Shown piece after piece: positions 56,814 through 64,000 of a stretch of DNA of 64,000 nt; position 1 is the stretch's first letter, and every line of letters starts with the position of its first letter. Position numbers and translations under genes: made by a program. Below the pieces are notes generated by a model. That model was not told the origin of the DNA. It worked only from the letters and a program-made list of their open reading frames with translations, and searched no databases. Source of the DNA: Streptomyces sp. NRRL F-2664 (GTDB taxonomy: Bacteria > Actinomycetota > Actinomycetes > Streptomycetales > Streptomycetaceae); the NCBI RefSeq assembly GCF_000719345.1, contig NZ_JOFX01000011.1, positions 75,790 through 139,789 on the forward strand, given 5' to 3'.

Positions 56814-57377
56814 ATGAGCACCATCACTCTCACCACCTGGTCGCTGGAGATGAACTCTCCGGCGGACCTCGTCCCGGCGGCTCCGGCGGGCCCGGAGATA
56901 TCCATCGTGCGGTCGGAGGTGCCCTCCCCCGAGTTCAGCCGCTTCCTGTACGCCTCGGTGGGCGGCGACATCCACTGGACGGACCGGCTGTCCCTGACGC
57001 GCGCGCAGTGGGTGGAACAGCTCGACCGGCCGGGCGTGGAGACGTGGGTGGCGTACGACCGGGGCACGCCGGCGGGGTACGTGGAGCTCGACCCGCAGGA
57101 CGACGGCGTGGTGGAGATCATGTACTTCGGCCTGCTCCCCGACTTCCGCGGTCGCCGCATCGGCGGGCACCTGCTGACGGTGGGCGTCGAGCGGGCGTGG
57201 GACCTGGCGACGCGCTGGCCGGACCGCGAGCCGACCCGCCGGGTGTGGGTCCACACCTGCAGTCAGGACGGCCCGACGGCGATGGCGAACTACGAACGGC
57301 GGGGGTTCAAGGTCTTCAAGACGGAGACGGAGCAGAAGGCGGACACCCCGACGCCGGGACCCTGGCCCGGAGCGTAA
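56814..57377 (+). CDS. GNAT-family N-acetyltransferase
   Basis: 187 aa, ATG 56814, 5 bp after the GAF regulator stop, so probably co-transcribed. Acetyl-CoA motif A is 'VEIMYFGLLPDFRGRRIGGHLLTVGVERAWDL', followed by 'RVWVHTCSQDGPTAMANYERRGFKVFKTE'. The substrate is unknown. Confidence 0.88.
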   Translation: MSTITLTTWSLEMNSPADLVPAAPAGPEISIVRSEVPSPEFSRFLYASVGGDIHWTDRLSLTRAQWVEQLDRPGVETWVAYDRGTPAGYVELDPQDDGVVEIMYFGLLPDFRGRRIGGHLLTVGVERAWDLATRWPDREPTRRVWVHTCSQDGPTAMANYERRGFKVFKTETEQKADTPTPGPWPGA

Positions 57378-57690
57378 CCCCTGCGGGGCGCTCGGCGGGT
57401 CTTCCCGGGCCGTGCCCGCCGCTGCTGCCCGGCCGGGCGGCGCCCCTTCCGGTGTCCCGGGTGCCGCTGCCCCGGCCGGGCGCTGCTCCGCTTCTCCCGC
57501 CGCGGGCCGGTGCGCCTTGCCGCGTCCCGGGTGGTGCCCCACTGCGGGCCGGTGGCCGCGCCTCAAGCGCCGGCGGGGCTGGGGTGGTGTTCCCGGTCGG
57601 AGCCGAGAGGGGCTGGGGTGCTGGCCCGTAGGGGGCGCGGCCACCGGGCCGCACCCCGGCAACGGGCCCCGGACCGTGACCGGCGTCACG
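57378..57690. other. Intergenic region upstream of the sulfate-assimilation leader
   Basis: About 310 bp without a gene. It contains an inverted copy of the dispersed repeat (57556-57584) and otherwise GC-rich low-complexity sequence. Confidence 0.6.
57556..57584. repeat. Inverted partial copy of the dispersed palindromic repeat
   Basis: cgcgcctcaagcgccggcggggctgggg, the reverse complement of the first arm seen at 39573 and 52220. Confidence 0.8.
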
Positions 57691-57706
57691 TCGTATCGGG
57701 ATACGA
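57691..57706. promoter_or_regulatory. Palindromic operator candidate ahead of the cys operon
   Basis: tcgtatc-gg-gatacga, perfect 7-bp half-sites, 90 bp upstream of the leader peptide. A related half-site (cgtatcc) follows at 57719-57725. The position suits a sulfur-responsive repressor or activator site; the binding protein is not known. Confidence 0.5.
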
Positions 57707-57795
57707 GACGAGTTCGTCCGTATCCTGGACACTAGTGGACTCCTCCAATCGGCCCATGACACGCTTCCGCCATGAATGGAGCTGGAATTGCCTTG

Positions 57796-57855
57796 GTGAG
57801 TCGGCGGCACGTCGACCTCGGCCGCATGTCCAGCGCCATCTGTCCGGCGTGCTGA
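57796..57855 (+). CDS. Cysteine-type leader peptide of the sulfate-assimilation operon
   Basis: 19 codons from GTG 57796: VSRRHVDLGRMSSAICPAC. This matches the actinobacterial leader-peptide pattern RRH(V/I)DLxRxxSAxC, found ahead of sulfur-metabolism genes. In-frame TTG 57793 and ATG 57772 are alternative starts; ggag at 57778 is the best nearby ribosome-binding site. The Cys codons near the stop are expected to stall ribosomes when cysteine is scarce and so raise expression of the downstream genes. Mechanism inferred from mycobacterial examples. Confidence 0.8.
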   Translation: MSRRHVDLGRMSSAICPAC

Positions 57856-58070
57856 CGGAACCAGCAACCGCCGCACATCGCCGCAATCCCGGCATCGTCG
57901 CCGTGGAAGTGTCGATCATCGCAGTCCCCTGAGGCAGAACACCGCCCTGTCCGCCGGTCACCCCGGCACGGCACGGGTGATCAGCCGCACCCGCTCAGCG
58001 TCCAGGGGTCACGCCACCCCACACGCCCCACCCGCCCCTGCCCTGAGCCGCCCAAGAAGGACGTACCGCC

Positions 58071-59777
58071 ATGGCCGCCACCCCCGAAACGCCCGCAGCA
58101 GCACCCGCCGCCGCCGCGCGCCGCAAGACCGGCCGTCACCGCGGCGAGGGTCAGTGGGCCGTCGGACACCACACGCCCCTCAACGGCAACGAGCAGTTCA
58201 AGAAGGACGACGACGGTCTCAATGTGCGGACACGCATTGAGACGATCTACGCCCACCGCGGCTTCGACTCCATCGACCCCAACGACCTGCGCGGCCGCAT
58301 GCGCTGGTGGGGCCTCTACACCCAGCGCAAGCCCGGGATCGACGGCGGCAAGACCGCGATCCTGGAGCCGGAGGAGCTGGACGACAAGTACTTCATGCTG
58401 CGCGTGCGCATCGACGGCGGCCGTCTGACCACCGAGCAGCTGCGCGTCATCGGTGAGATCTCCGAGGAGTTCGCCCGCGGCACCGCCGACCTCACCGACC
58501 GCCAGAACGTGCAGTACCACTGGATCCGGATCGAGGACGTCCCCGAGATCTGGCGCCGGCTGGAGGCCGTCGGCCTGTCCACCACCGAGGCCTGCGGTGA
58601 CACGCCCCGCGTCATCCTCGGCTCGCCCGTCGCCGGCATCGCCCAGGACGAGATCATCGACGGCACTCCCGCCATCGACGAGATCTACCGCCGCATCGTG
58701 GGCAACAAGGACTTCTCCAACCTGCCCCGCAAGTTCAAGTCCGCGATCTCCGGCTCGCCGCTGCTCGACGTGGCGCACGAGATCAACGACGTCGCGTTCG
58801 TCGGCGTGAACCACCCCGAGCACGGACCCGGCTTCGACGTCTGGGTCGGCGGCGGCCTGTCCACCAACCCCAAGCTGGGTGTGCGCCTGGGCACCTGGGT
58901 CTCGCTCGACGAGGTCCCGGACGTCTACGAGGGCGTCATCTCGATCTTCCGCGACTACGGCTACCGCCGGCTGCGCACCCGCGCCCGCCTGAAGTTCCTC
59001 GTCGCCGACTGGGGCGCGGCCAAGTTCCGCCAGGTCCTGGAGGACGAGTACCTGAAGCGGAAGCTGACCGACGGCCCCGCGCCCGAGCAGCCCTCCGGCC
59101 AGTGGCGCGACCACGTCGGCGTGCACCAGCAGCAGGACGGCCGGTTCTACGTCGGCTTCGCGCCCCGCGTGGGCCGCGTGGACGGCGCCACCCTCACCAA
59201 GATCGCGGACATCGCCGAGCAGCACGGCTCCGGCCGCCTGCGCACCACCGCCGAGCAGAAGATGATCGTGCTCGACATCGAGGGCGACCGGGTCGACTCG
59301 GTCGTGGAGGCGCTGGAGGCCCTGGACCTGCGGGTCCAGCCGTCCCCGTTCCGCCGCGGCACCATGGCGTGCACCGGCATCGAGTTCTGCAAGCTGGCCA
59401 TCGTCGAGACCAAGGCGCGCGGCGCCTCGCTCATCGACGAACTGGAGCGCCGCCTGCCGGACTTCGCCGAGCCGATCACCATCAACATCAACGGCTGCCC
59501 GAACGCCTGCGCCCGTATCCAGGTGGCGGACATCGGTCTCAAGGGGCAGCTGGTCCTCGACGACGACGGCAACCAGGTGGAGGGCTACCAGGTCCACCTC
59601 GGCGGCGCCCTCGGCCTGGAGGCCGGCTTCGGCCGCAAGGTCCGCGGGCTCAAGGTCACCTCGGCCGGCCTGCCCGACTACGTCGAGCGGGTCGTCAGGA
59701 GCTACGAGGAGCAGCGCGAGGACGGCGAGCGCTTCGCGGCGTGGGTGGCCCGCGCGGACGAGAAGAGCCTCTCGTGA
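58071..59777 (+). CDS. sir: Assimilatory sulfite reductase, ferredoxin type (siroheme, [4Fe-4S])
   Basis: 568 aa. It has two ferredoxin-like/siroheme domain repeats ('LTDRQNVQYHWI', 'RLRTTAEQKMIVLDI'). The cluster and siroheme ligands are Cys434 and Cys440 (MACTGIEFC) and Cys476 and Cys480 (NGCPNAC). It reduces sulfite to sulfide in the cytosol. Nitrite reductases share the fold, but the operon with cysH-C-D-N and the Cys leader settles the role. The first ~30 residues are Ala-rich and variable. First structural gene after the leader; its stop overlaps the next start (GTGA). Confidence 0.94.
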   Translation: MAATPETPAAAPAAAARRKTGRHRGEGQWAVGHHTPLNGNEQFKKDDDGLNVRTRIETIYAHRGFDSIDPNDLRGRMRWWGLYTQRKPGIDGGKTAILEPEELDDKYFMLRVRIDGGRLTTEQLRVIGEISEEFARGTADLTDRQNVQYHWIRIEDVPEIWRRLEAVGLSTTEACGDTPRVILGSPVAGIAQDEIIDGTPAIDEIYRRIVGNKDFSNLPRKFKSAISGSPLLDVAHEINDVAFVGVNHPEHGPGFDVWVGGGLSTNPKLGVRLGTWVSLDEVPDVYEGVISIFRDYGYRRLRTRARLKFLVADWGAAKFRQVLEDEYLKRKLTDGPAPEQPSGQWRDHVGVHQQQDGRFYVGFAPRVGRVDGATLTKIADIAEQHGSGRLRTTAEQKMIVLDIEGDRVDSVVEALEALDLRVQPSPFRRGTMACTGIEFCKLAIVETKARGASLIDELERRLPDFAEPITININGCPNACARIQVADIGLKGQLVLDDDGNQVEGYQVHLGGALGLEAGFGRKVRGLKVTSAGLPDYVERVVRSYEEQREDGERFAAWVARADEKSLS

Positions 59778-59953
59778 GCGAGCGAGCCGCCCCGTTCTAC
59801 TGCCCCTACTGCGGCGACGAGGACCTGTTCCCCCACGAGACGGGCCACGGCGCGTGGGAGTGCAGGGCCTGCAACCGGGCCTTCCAGCTGAAGTACCTGG
59901 GGCTGCTGTCCCGGGGCGTTCGGTCGGACTCAGCCGGAGGGGACGAGATATGA
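59774..59953 (+). CDS. Small zinc-ribbon protein of the sulfate-assimilation operon
   Basis: 59 aa, GTG 59774 overlapping the sir stop by 4 bp; its own stop overlaps the cysH ATG. It has CPYC and CRAC pairs in 'FYCPYCGDEDLFPHET...GAWECRACNRAFQLKYLGL', a rubredoxin/zinc-ribbon-like Cys4 site. Tight coupling on both sides implies a role in the pathway, perhaps electron transfer or an assembly/scaffold role with sulfite or APS reductase. A similar small gene sits at the same place in other Streptomyces. Function unknown. Confidence 0.85.
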   Translation: MSERAAPFYCPYCGDEDLFPHETGHGAWECRACNRAFQLKYLGLLSRGVRSDSAGGDEI

Positions 59954-60678
59954 CCAGCACTCAAGACGCCAGTCTCAGGAACGCCGAGCTGAAGGCCGCC
60001 ACCCTCAGGGAGCTGGCCGAGCAGGCCGGCCGGGACCTGGAGGACGCCTCCGCGCTGGACATCCTGCGCTGGGCGGCCGACACGTTCGGCGGGAAGTTCG
60101 CCGTGACCTCCTCCATGGAGGACGCGGTCGTCGCCCACCTGGCTTCGCGGGTCTTCCCCGGCGTGGACGTGGTCTTCCTCGACACGGGCTACCACTTCGA
60201 GGAGACCATCGGCACCCGGGACGCGGTCGACGCGGTGATGGACGTCAACGTCATCACCCTCACCCCGCGGCAGACGGTGGCCGAGCAGGACGCCGAGTAC
60301 GGCCCGCGGCTGCACGACCGGGATCCGGACCTGTGCTGCGCGTTGCGCAAGGTCAAGCCGCTGGAAGAGGGCCTGACGGCCTACGACGCCTGGGCGACGG
60401 GACTGCGCCGCGACGAGTCCCCGACCCGGGCGAACACCCCGGTGGTCGGCTGGGACGAGAAGCGGCAGAAGGTCAAGGTCTCGCCGATCGCCCGCTGGAC
60501 GCAGGACGACGTGGACGCCTACGTCGCCGAGCACGGCGTACTCACCAACCCGCTGCTGATGGACGGCTACGCCTCCGTCGGCTGCGCCCCCTGCACCCGC
60601 CGGGTGGCGGAGGGCGAGGACGCGCGGGCCGGCCGCTGGGCCGGGCGGGGCAAGACCGAGTGCGGACTGCACGGCTGA
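59950..60678 (+). CDS. cysH: Adenylyl-sulfate (APS) reductase
   Basis: 242 aa from ATG 59950. It has the PP-loop-type fold ('AVTSSMEDAVVAHLASRVFPGVDVVFLDTGYHF'). The [4Fe-4S] ligands are Cys129-Cys130 ('DLCCALRKV') and Cys212/Cys215 ('GCAPCTRR'), which mark APS rather than PAPS reductase. The catalytic Cys238 is in the C-terminal ECGLHG. It converts APS to sulfite using thioredoxin-type reductant. It overlaps the zinc-ribbon gene by 4 bp and cysC by 1 bp. Confidence 0.95.
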   Translation: MTSTQDASLRNAELKAATLRELAEQAGRDLEDASALDILRWAADTFGGKFAVTSSMEDAVVAHLASRVFPGVDVVFLDTGYHFEETIGTRDAVDAVMDVNVITLTPRQTVAEQDAEYGPRLHDRDPDLCCALRKVKPLEEGLTAYDAWATGLRRDESPTRANTPVVGWDEKRQKVKVSPIARWTQDDVDAYVAEHGVLTNPLLMDGYASVGCAPCTRRVAEGEDARAGRWAGRGKTECGLHG

Positions 60679-61268
60679 TGACGACCAGCGAAGAGTTTGA
60701 AGAACTGACGGAGACGGAGCAGATGAGCGTGAGCGACCAGGGCGCCACCGTGTGGCTGACCGGGCTGCCGAGCGCGGGCAAGACCACCATCGCCTACGCG
60801 CTGGCCGAGCGGCTGCGCGCCGAGGGCCACCGCGTGGAGGTGCTCGACGGGGACGAGATCCGCGAGTTCCTCTCCGCCGGGCTGGGGTTCAGCCGCGAGG
60901 ACCGGCACACCAACGTGCAGCGGATCGGCTTCGTCGCCGAACTCCTGGCCAGCAACGGCGTCAAGGCGCTCGTGCCGGTGATCGCCCCGTTCGCGGACAG
61001 CCGCGAGGCCGTCCGCAAGCGGCACGCCGCCGCCGGGACCGACTACCTCGAAGTGCATGTGGCCACGCCGGTCGAGGTGTGCTCCGAGCGTGACGTGAAG
61101 GGCCTGTACGCCAAGCAGGCCGCGGGCGAGATCTCCGGACTGACCGGGGTCGACGACCCGTACGAGGCGCCGGAGTCCCCGGACCTCCGTATCGAGTCGC
61201 ACACGCAGACCGTGCAGGAGTCGGCCTCGGCCCTGCACGCGCTGCTCACCGAGAGGGGTCTGGCATGA
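60678..61268 (+). CDS. cysC: Adenylylsulfate kinase
   Basis: 196 aa from ATG 60678, one base overlapping the cysH stop; Met at 60723 is a later alternative. It has the P-loop GLPSAGKT near residue 30, 'LDGDEIREFLSAGLGFSREDR' (APS binding) and 'GVDDPYEAPESPDLRIES'. It phosphorylates APS to PAPS. It coexists here with an APS-specific reductase, so PAPS may serve sulfotransferases rather than assimilation. Overlaps cysD by 4 bp. Confidence 0.95.
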   Translation: MTTSEEFEELTETEQMSVSDQGATVWLTGLPSAGKTTIAYALAERLRAEGHRVEVLDGDEIREFLSAGLGFSREDRHTNVQRIGFVAELLASNGVKALVPVIAPFADSREAVRKRHAAAGTDYLEVHVATPVEVCSERDVKGLYAKQAAGEISGLTGVDDPYEAPESPDLRIESHTQTVQESASALHALLTERGLA

Positions 61269-62200
61269 CGACCGTCGCACACGTCCACGAAGAGACGGAC
61301 GCGCCCTACGCGCTGTCGCACCTCGACGCCCTGGAGTCCGAGGCGGTGCACATCTTCCGCGAGGTGGCGGGCGAGTTCGAGAAGCCGGTGATCCTCTTCT
61401 CCGGCGGCAAGGACTCCATCGTCATGCTGCACCTGGCGCTGAAGGCGTTCGCGCCGGCGCCTGTGCCGTTCGCGCTGCTGCACGTCGACACCGGCCACAA
61501 CTTCCCCGAGGTGCTGGAGTACCGCGACCGCACCGTCGCCCGGCACGGGCTGCGCCTGCACGTGGCGTCCGTCCAGGAGTACATCGACGCGGGCAAGCTG
61601 CGCGAGCGCCCGGACGGCACCCGCAACCCGCTGCAGACGGTCCCGCTGACGGAGGCGATCCAGAGCCTGGCGTTCGACGCCGTCTTCGGCGGCGGCCGAC
61701 GTGACGAGGAGAAGGCCCGCGCCAAGGAGCGGGTGTTCTCCCTGCGCGACGAGTTCTCCCAGTGGGATCCGCGCCGGCAGCGGCCCGAGCTGTGGCAGCT
61801 CTACAACGGCCGCCACGCCCCCGGCGAGCACGTGCGCGTCTTCCCGCTCTCCAACTGGACCGAGCTGGACGTGTGGCAGTACATCGCCCGCGAGGGCATC
61901 GAGCTGCCGGAGATCTACTTCGCCCATGAGCGCGAGGTCTTCCAGCGCAACGGCATGTGGCTGACGGCAGGCGAGTGGGGCGGCCCCAAGGCGGGCGAGA
62001 CGCCCGAGACACGGCTCGTCCGCTACCGAACCGTCGGTGACATGTCCTGCACCGGCGCCGTCGACTCCGACGCCGCCACGCTGGAGGCCGTGATCGCCGA
62101 GATCGCCGTCTCCCGACTCACCGAGCGGGGCGCGACCCGCGCCGACGACAAGATGTCCGAGGCCGCGATGGAAGACCGCAAGCGTGAAGGGTACTTCTAG
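61265..62200 (+). CDS. cysD: Sulfate adenylyltransferase subunit 2
   Basis: 311 aa, ATG 61265 overlapping the cysC stop. It has the PP-loop motif 'ILFSGGKDSIVMLHLALKAF', 'HVDTGHNFPEVLEYRD', 'FGGGRRDEEKARAKER' and 'FPLSNWTELDVWQYI'. It makes APS from sulfate and ATP together with CysN. Usual length. Two bases separate its stop from cysN. Confidence 0.96.
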   Translation: MTTVAHVHEETDAPYALSHLDALESEAVHIFREVAGEFEKPVILFSGGKDSIVMLHLALKAFAPAPVPFALLHVDTGHNFPEVLEYRDRTVARHGLRLHVASVQEYIDAGKLRERPDGTRNPLQTVPLTEAIQSLAFDAVFGGGRRDEEKARAKERVFSLRDEFSQWDPRRQRPELWQLYNGRHAPGEHVRVFPLSNWTELDVWQYIAREGIELPEIYFAHEREVFQRNGMWLTAGEWGGPKAGETPETRLVRYRTVGDMSCTGAVDSDAATLEAVIAEIAVSRLTERGATRADDKMSEAAMEDRKREGYF

Positions 62201-62202
62201 AC

Positions 62203-63552
62203 ATGACCACCAGCACCACCGAGCAGTTCGCCGACCTGTCGGCGACGACCCTGCTGCGCTTCGCGACCGCCGGTTCCGTCGACGACGGCAAGTCCACCCT
62301 GGTGGGCCGGCTGCTGCACGACTCCAAGTCGGTCCTGACCGACCAGATGGAGGCCGTGGAGGCGGTCTCCGCCCGGCGCGGCCAGGAGGCCCCCGACCTG
62401 GCGCTGCTCACCGACGGCCTGCGGGCCGAACGGGAGCAGGGCATCACCATCGACGTCGCCTACCGCTACTTCGCCACCGCGCGCCGCCGGTTCATCCTCG
62501 CCGACACCCCCGGGCACGTGCAGTACACCCGGAACATGGTGACCGGCGCCTCCACCGCCGACCTGGCGGTGGTCCTCGTCGACGCCCGCAACGGCGTGAT
62601 CGAGCAGACCCGCCGGCACGCCGCGGTCGCGGCCCTGCTGCGCGTCCCGCACGTGGTCCTCGCCGTGAACAAGATGGACCTCGTCGGCTACCGGGAGCCG
62701 GTCTTCGCGGCGATCGCCGAGGAGTTCACCGCCTACGCCTCCGACCTGGGCGTCCCGGAGATCACCGCGATCCCGATCTCGGCCCTGGCCGGTGACAACG
62801 TGGTGGAGCCGTCCGCGAACATGGACTGGTACGGCGGCCCGACCGTGCTGGAGCACCTTGAGACGGTCCCGGTCAGCCACGACCTCACCGCCTGCCCGGC
62901 GCGTTTCCCCGTGCAGTACGTGATCCGTCCGCAGTCCGCGGAGCACCCCGACTACCGCGGCTACGCGGGCCAGATCGCCTCCGGCGTGCTGCGCGTCGGC
63001 GAGGCCGTCACGGTCCTGCCGTCGGGCCGCACCTCGGTCATCGAGGGCATCGACGCGCTGGGCGAGTCCGTGGACATCGCCTGGGCCCCGCAGTCGGTGA
63101 CGGTGCGGCTGAAGGACGACATCGACATCTCGCGCGGCGACCTGATCGCGCCGTCCGCGACCGCCCCGGCGACCACGCAGGACGTCGTCGCGACGGTCTG
63201 CCACGTGGCGGACCAGCCGCTGACCGTGGGCGCCCGGGTGCTGATCAAGCACACGACCCGCACGGTCAAGGCGATCGTCAAGGAGATCCCGTCGCGGCTG
63301 ACCCTGGACGACCTGTCCCAGCACCCGGAGCCCGGGCAGCTGGTGGCGAACGACATCGGCCGTGTGGTCGTCAGGACCGCTGAGCCGCTCGCGCTCGACG
63401 CGTACGCCGACTCGCGGCGTACCGGTTCCTTCCTGCTGATCGACCCGGCGGACGGGACCACCCTGGCGGCGGGCATGGCGGGCGAGTCCTTCGCCTCCAA
63501 GGCCGAGACCGCGGACGCGGCGCAGGCCGACGACGACGGGTGGGACTTCTAG
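62203..63552 (+). CDS. cysN: Sulfate adenylyltransferase subunit 1 (GTPase)
   Basis: 449 aa. It is an EF-Tu-like GTPase: G1 'AGSVDDGKSTLVGRLLHDSK', G2-region 'REQGITIDVAYRYF', G3 'DTPGHVQY', G4 'NKMD'. GTP hydrolysis drives APS formation by CysD. It lacks a C-terminal CysC domain; cysC is a separate gene. Last of the tightly packed cys genes before a 191-bp gap. Confidence 0.96.
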   Translation: MTTSTTEQFADLSATTLLRFATAGSVDDGKSTLVGRLLHDSKSVLTDQMEAVEAVSARRGQEAPDLALLTDGLRAEREQGITIDVAYRYFATARRRFILADTPGHVQYTRNMVTGASTADLAVVLVDARNGVIEQTRRHAAVAALLRVPHVVLAVNKMDLVGYREPVFAAIAEEFTAYASDLGVPEITAIPISALAGDNVVEPSANMDWYGGPTVLEHLETVPVSHDLTACPARFPVQYVIRPQSAEHPDYRGYAGQIASGVLRVGEAVTVLPSGRTSVIEGIDALGESVDIAWAPQSVTVRLKDDIDISRGDLIAPSATAPATTQDVVATVCHVADQPLTVGARVLIKHTTRTVKAIVKEIPSRLTLDDLSQHPEPGQLVANDIGRVVVRTAEPLALDAYADSRRTGSFLLIDPADGTTLAAGMAGESFASKAETADAAQADDDGWDF

Positions 63553-63644
63553 CCCATGGTCGCCGATCTGTACTCGACCTTCGCGAAGGAGGGCGGCCGC
63601 GTGGGCAGCGGCGCCCTCGGCAGCGGCCAGGGGGGCGTGGCGCG

Positions 63645-63713
63645 ATGTGCGTGATGACCACCTCCCACGAGCCGCTCCCATCCCCGATCCACAGCAGAAG
63701 ACCCGCGCCGTAG
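63645..63713 (+). CDS. Putative 22-aa leader ORF before the sulfonate-binding protein
   Basis: ATG 63645 after gggggg. The peptide starts with Met-Cys-Val-Met and ends at TAG 63711-63713, inside the hairpin at 63703-63726. The Cys second codon and the position between cysN and a sulfur-compound transporter suggest a leader, but it lacks the RRHxDL pattern. Weak evidence. Confidence 0.3.
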   Translation: MCVMTTSHEPLPSPIHSRRPAP

Positions 63714-63726
63714 GACGACGGCGCGG
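63703..63726 (+). promoter_or_regulatory. Hairpin just upstream of the ABC binding-protein gene
   Basis: Perfect 9-bp stem ccgcgccgt/acggcgcgg, 63703-63711 with 63718-63726, and a 6-nt loop, 3 nt before the gaggaag ribosome-binding site. It may attenuate transcription or cover the translation start region. Confidence 0.5.
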
Positions 63727-63743
63727 TGAGAGGAAGTCCTCCC

Positions 63744-64000
63744 GTGCCTGACACCGGTACCACCCCCACGACCCTGCGCCGCGGCCTCGTCGCCGTCGCC
63801 GCCCTGCCGCTGTTGATCGGCGCGCTCGCCTCCTGCGGCTACGGCTCCCAGGCGGTGGACGAGGGCGACGGGAAGGCCGCAACCGCTGCCGCGGGTGGCA
63901 GGAAGCTGTCGGCGTCCGAGGTCCGGATCGGGTACTTCCCGAACCTGACGCACGCCACCGCGCTGGTGGGCCTGCAGGAGGGCCTGATCCAGAAGGAGCT
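63744..64000 (+). CDS. ABC transporter substrate-binding lipoprotein, sulfonate/NMT1 type, partial
   Basis: GTG start at 63744 after gaggaag; the frame is open to the window end (85 codons). A lipoprotein signal peptide is visible: twin Arg-like basic start '[19 protein letters not shown]' and lipobox LASC. The mature start '[27 protein letters not shown]' matches the SsuA/NMT1-like family, which delivers alkanesulfonates, taurine or related compounds to an ABC importer. The position right after the cys operon suggests a sulfur source. Permease and ATPase genes should follow beyond the window. Confidence 0.85.
   Translation, partial: MPDTGTTPTTLRRGLVAVAALPLLIGALASCGYGSQAVDEGDGKAATAAAGGRKLSASEVRIGYFPNLTHATALVGLQEGLIQKE

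Noticed and set aside
57686..57961. Minus-strand ORFs opposite the cys leader region
   Set aside because: They overlap the leader peptide and operator region and carry no protein-like signature.
63556..63654. 32-codon ORF directly after cysN
   Set aside because: No ribosome-binding site of its own apart from coupling, Gly/Ser-rich and no Cys-leader pattern; likely chance.

Overview
The window is high-GC actinobacterial DNA with Streptomyces-type content: very GC-rich third codon positions, many GTG starts, a two-domain geosmin synthase, PucR, DUF2637 and DUF456 proteins, an IdeR/DmdR-type iron box and a cysteine leader peptide ahead of the sulfate-assimilation operon. It reads as ordinary chromosome with small accessory islands. 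No tRNA, rRNA, CRISPR array, transposase or integrase was found.

Layout. 1-4181 (minus): a three-gene module of an alpha/beta hydrolase, a caspase-like protease with EAD-like and VMAP-C-like regions, and a MoxR AAA ATPase that runs off the left edge. This looks like part of a VMAP-type (vWA-MoxR-associated) biological conflict system and is the most interesting part of the window. 4326-9712: SGNH hydrolase, secreted trypsin-like protease, two overlapping AlkB-like 2-oxoglutarate oxygenases, and an SDR. 9856-20383: aerobic cobalamin genes, cobL-cobM-cobK (plus), cobG-cobH-cobIJ (minus), and cobN (plus) behind a cobalamin riboswitch. 20511-26745: an Imm49-like fusion protein, an ABC exporter and geosmin synthase. 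26793-29388: an Eis-like acetyltransferase and a secreted beta-propeller.

29520-38421: purine catabolism. A three-subunit xanthine dehydrogenase, an AzgA/NCS2 purine permease and an XdhC maturation factor lie on the minus strand, divergent from a PucR regulator. 38587-43127: TPR-like protein, GntR regulator, iron-box-controlled FhuF-like [2Fe-2S] protein, DUF2637 membrane protein and an RsbW-like kinase. 43209-49989: pyruvate oxidase, a degenerate PP2C-like protein, a LuxR/TrmB regulator, a DUF456 protein, a GNAT and a tiny Cys-rich protein. 50026-57377: a gene remnant, rsgA, a repeat-rich island, a YihY/BrkB protein, an AidB-like acyl-CoA dehydrogenase, a GAF regulator and a GNAT.

57691-64000: the assimilatory sulfate operon. 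A palindrome and a Cys-containing leader peptide precede sulfite reductase, a small zinc-ribbon protein, cysH, cysC, cysD, cysN and the start of a sulfonate-type ABC binding lipoprotein. The genes overlap or abut through cysN, which implies translational coupling.

Several intergenic regions carry copies of a dispersed 45-50 bp repeat with core ccccgccggcg(t/c)ttgaggcgcg, and two loci also carry short tandem arrays ahead of it. Clear hairpin terminators separate most transcription units.
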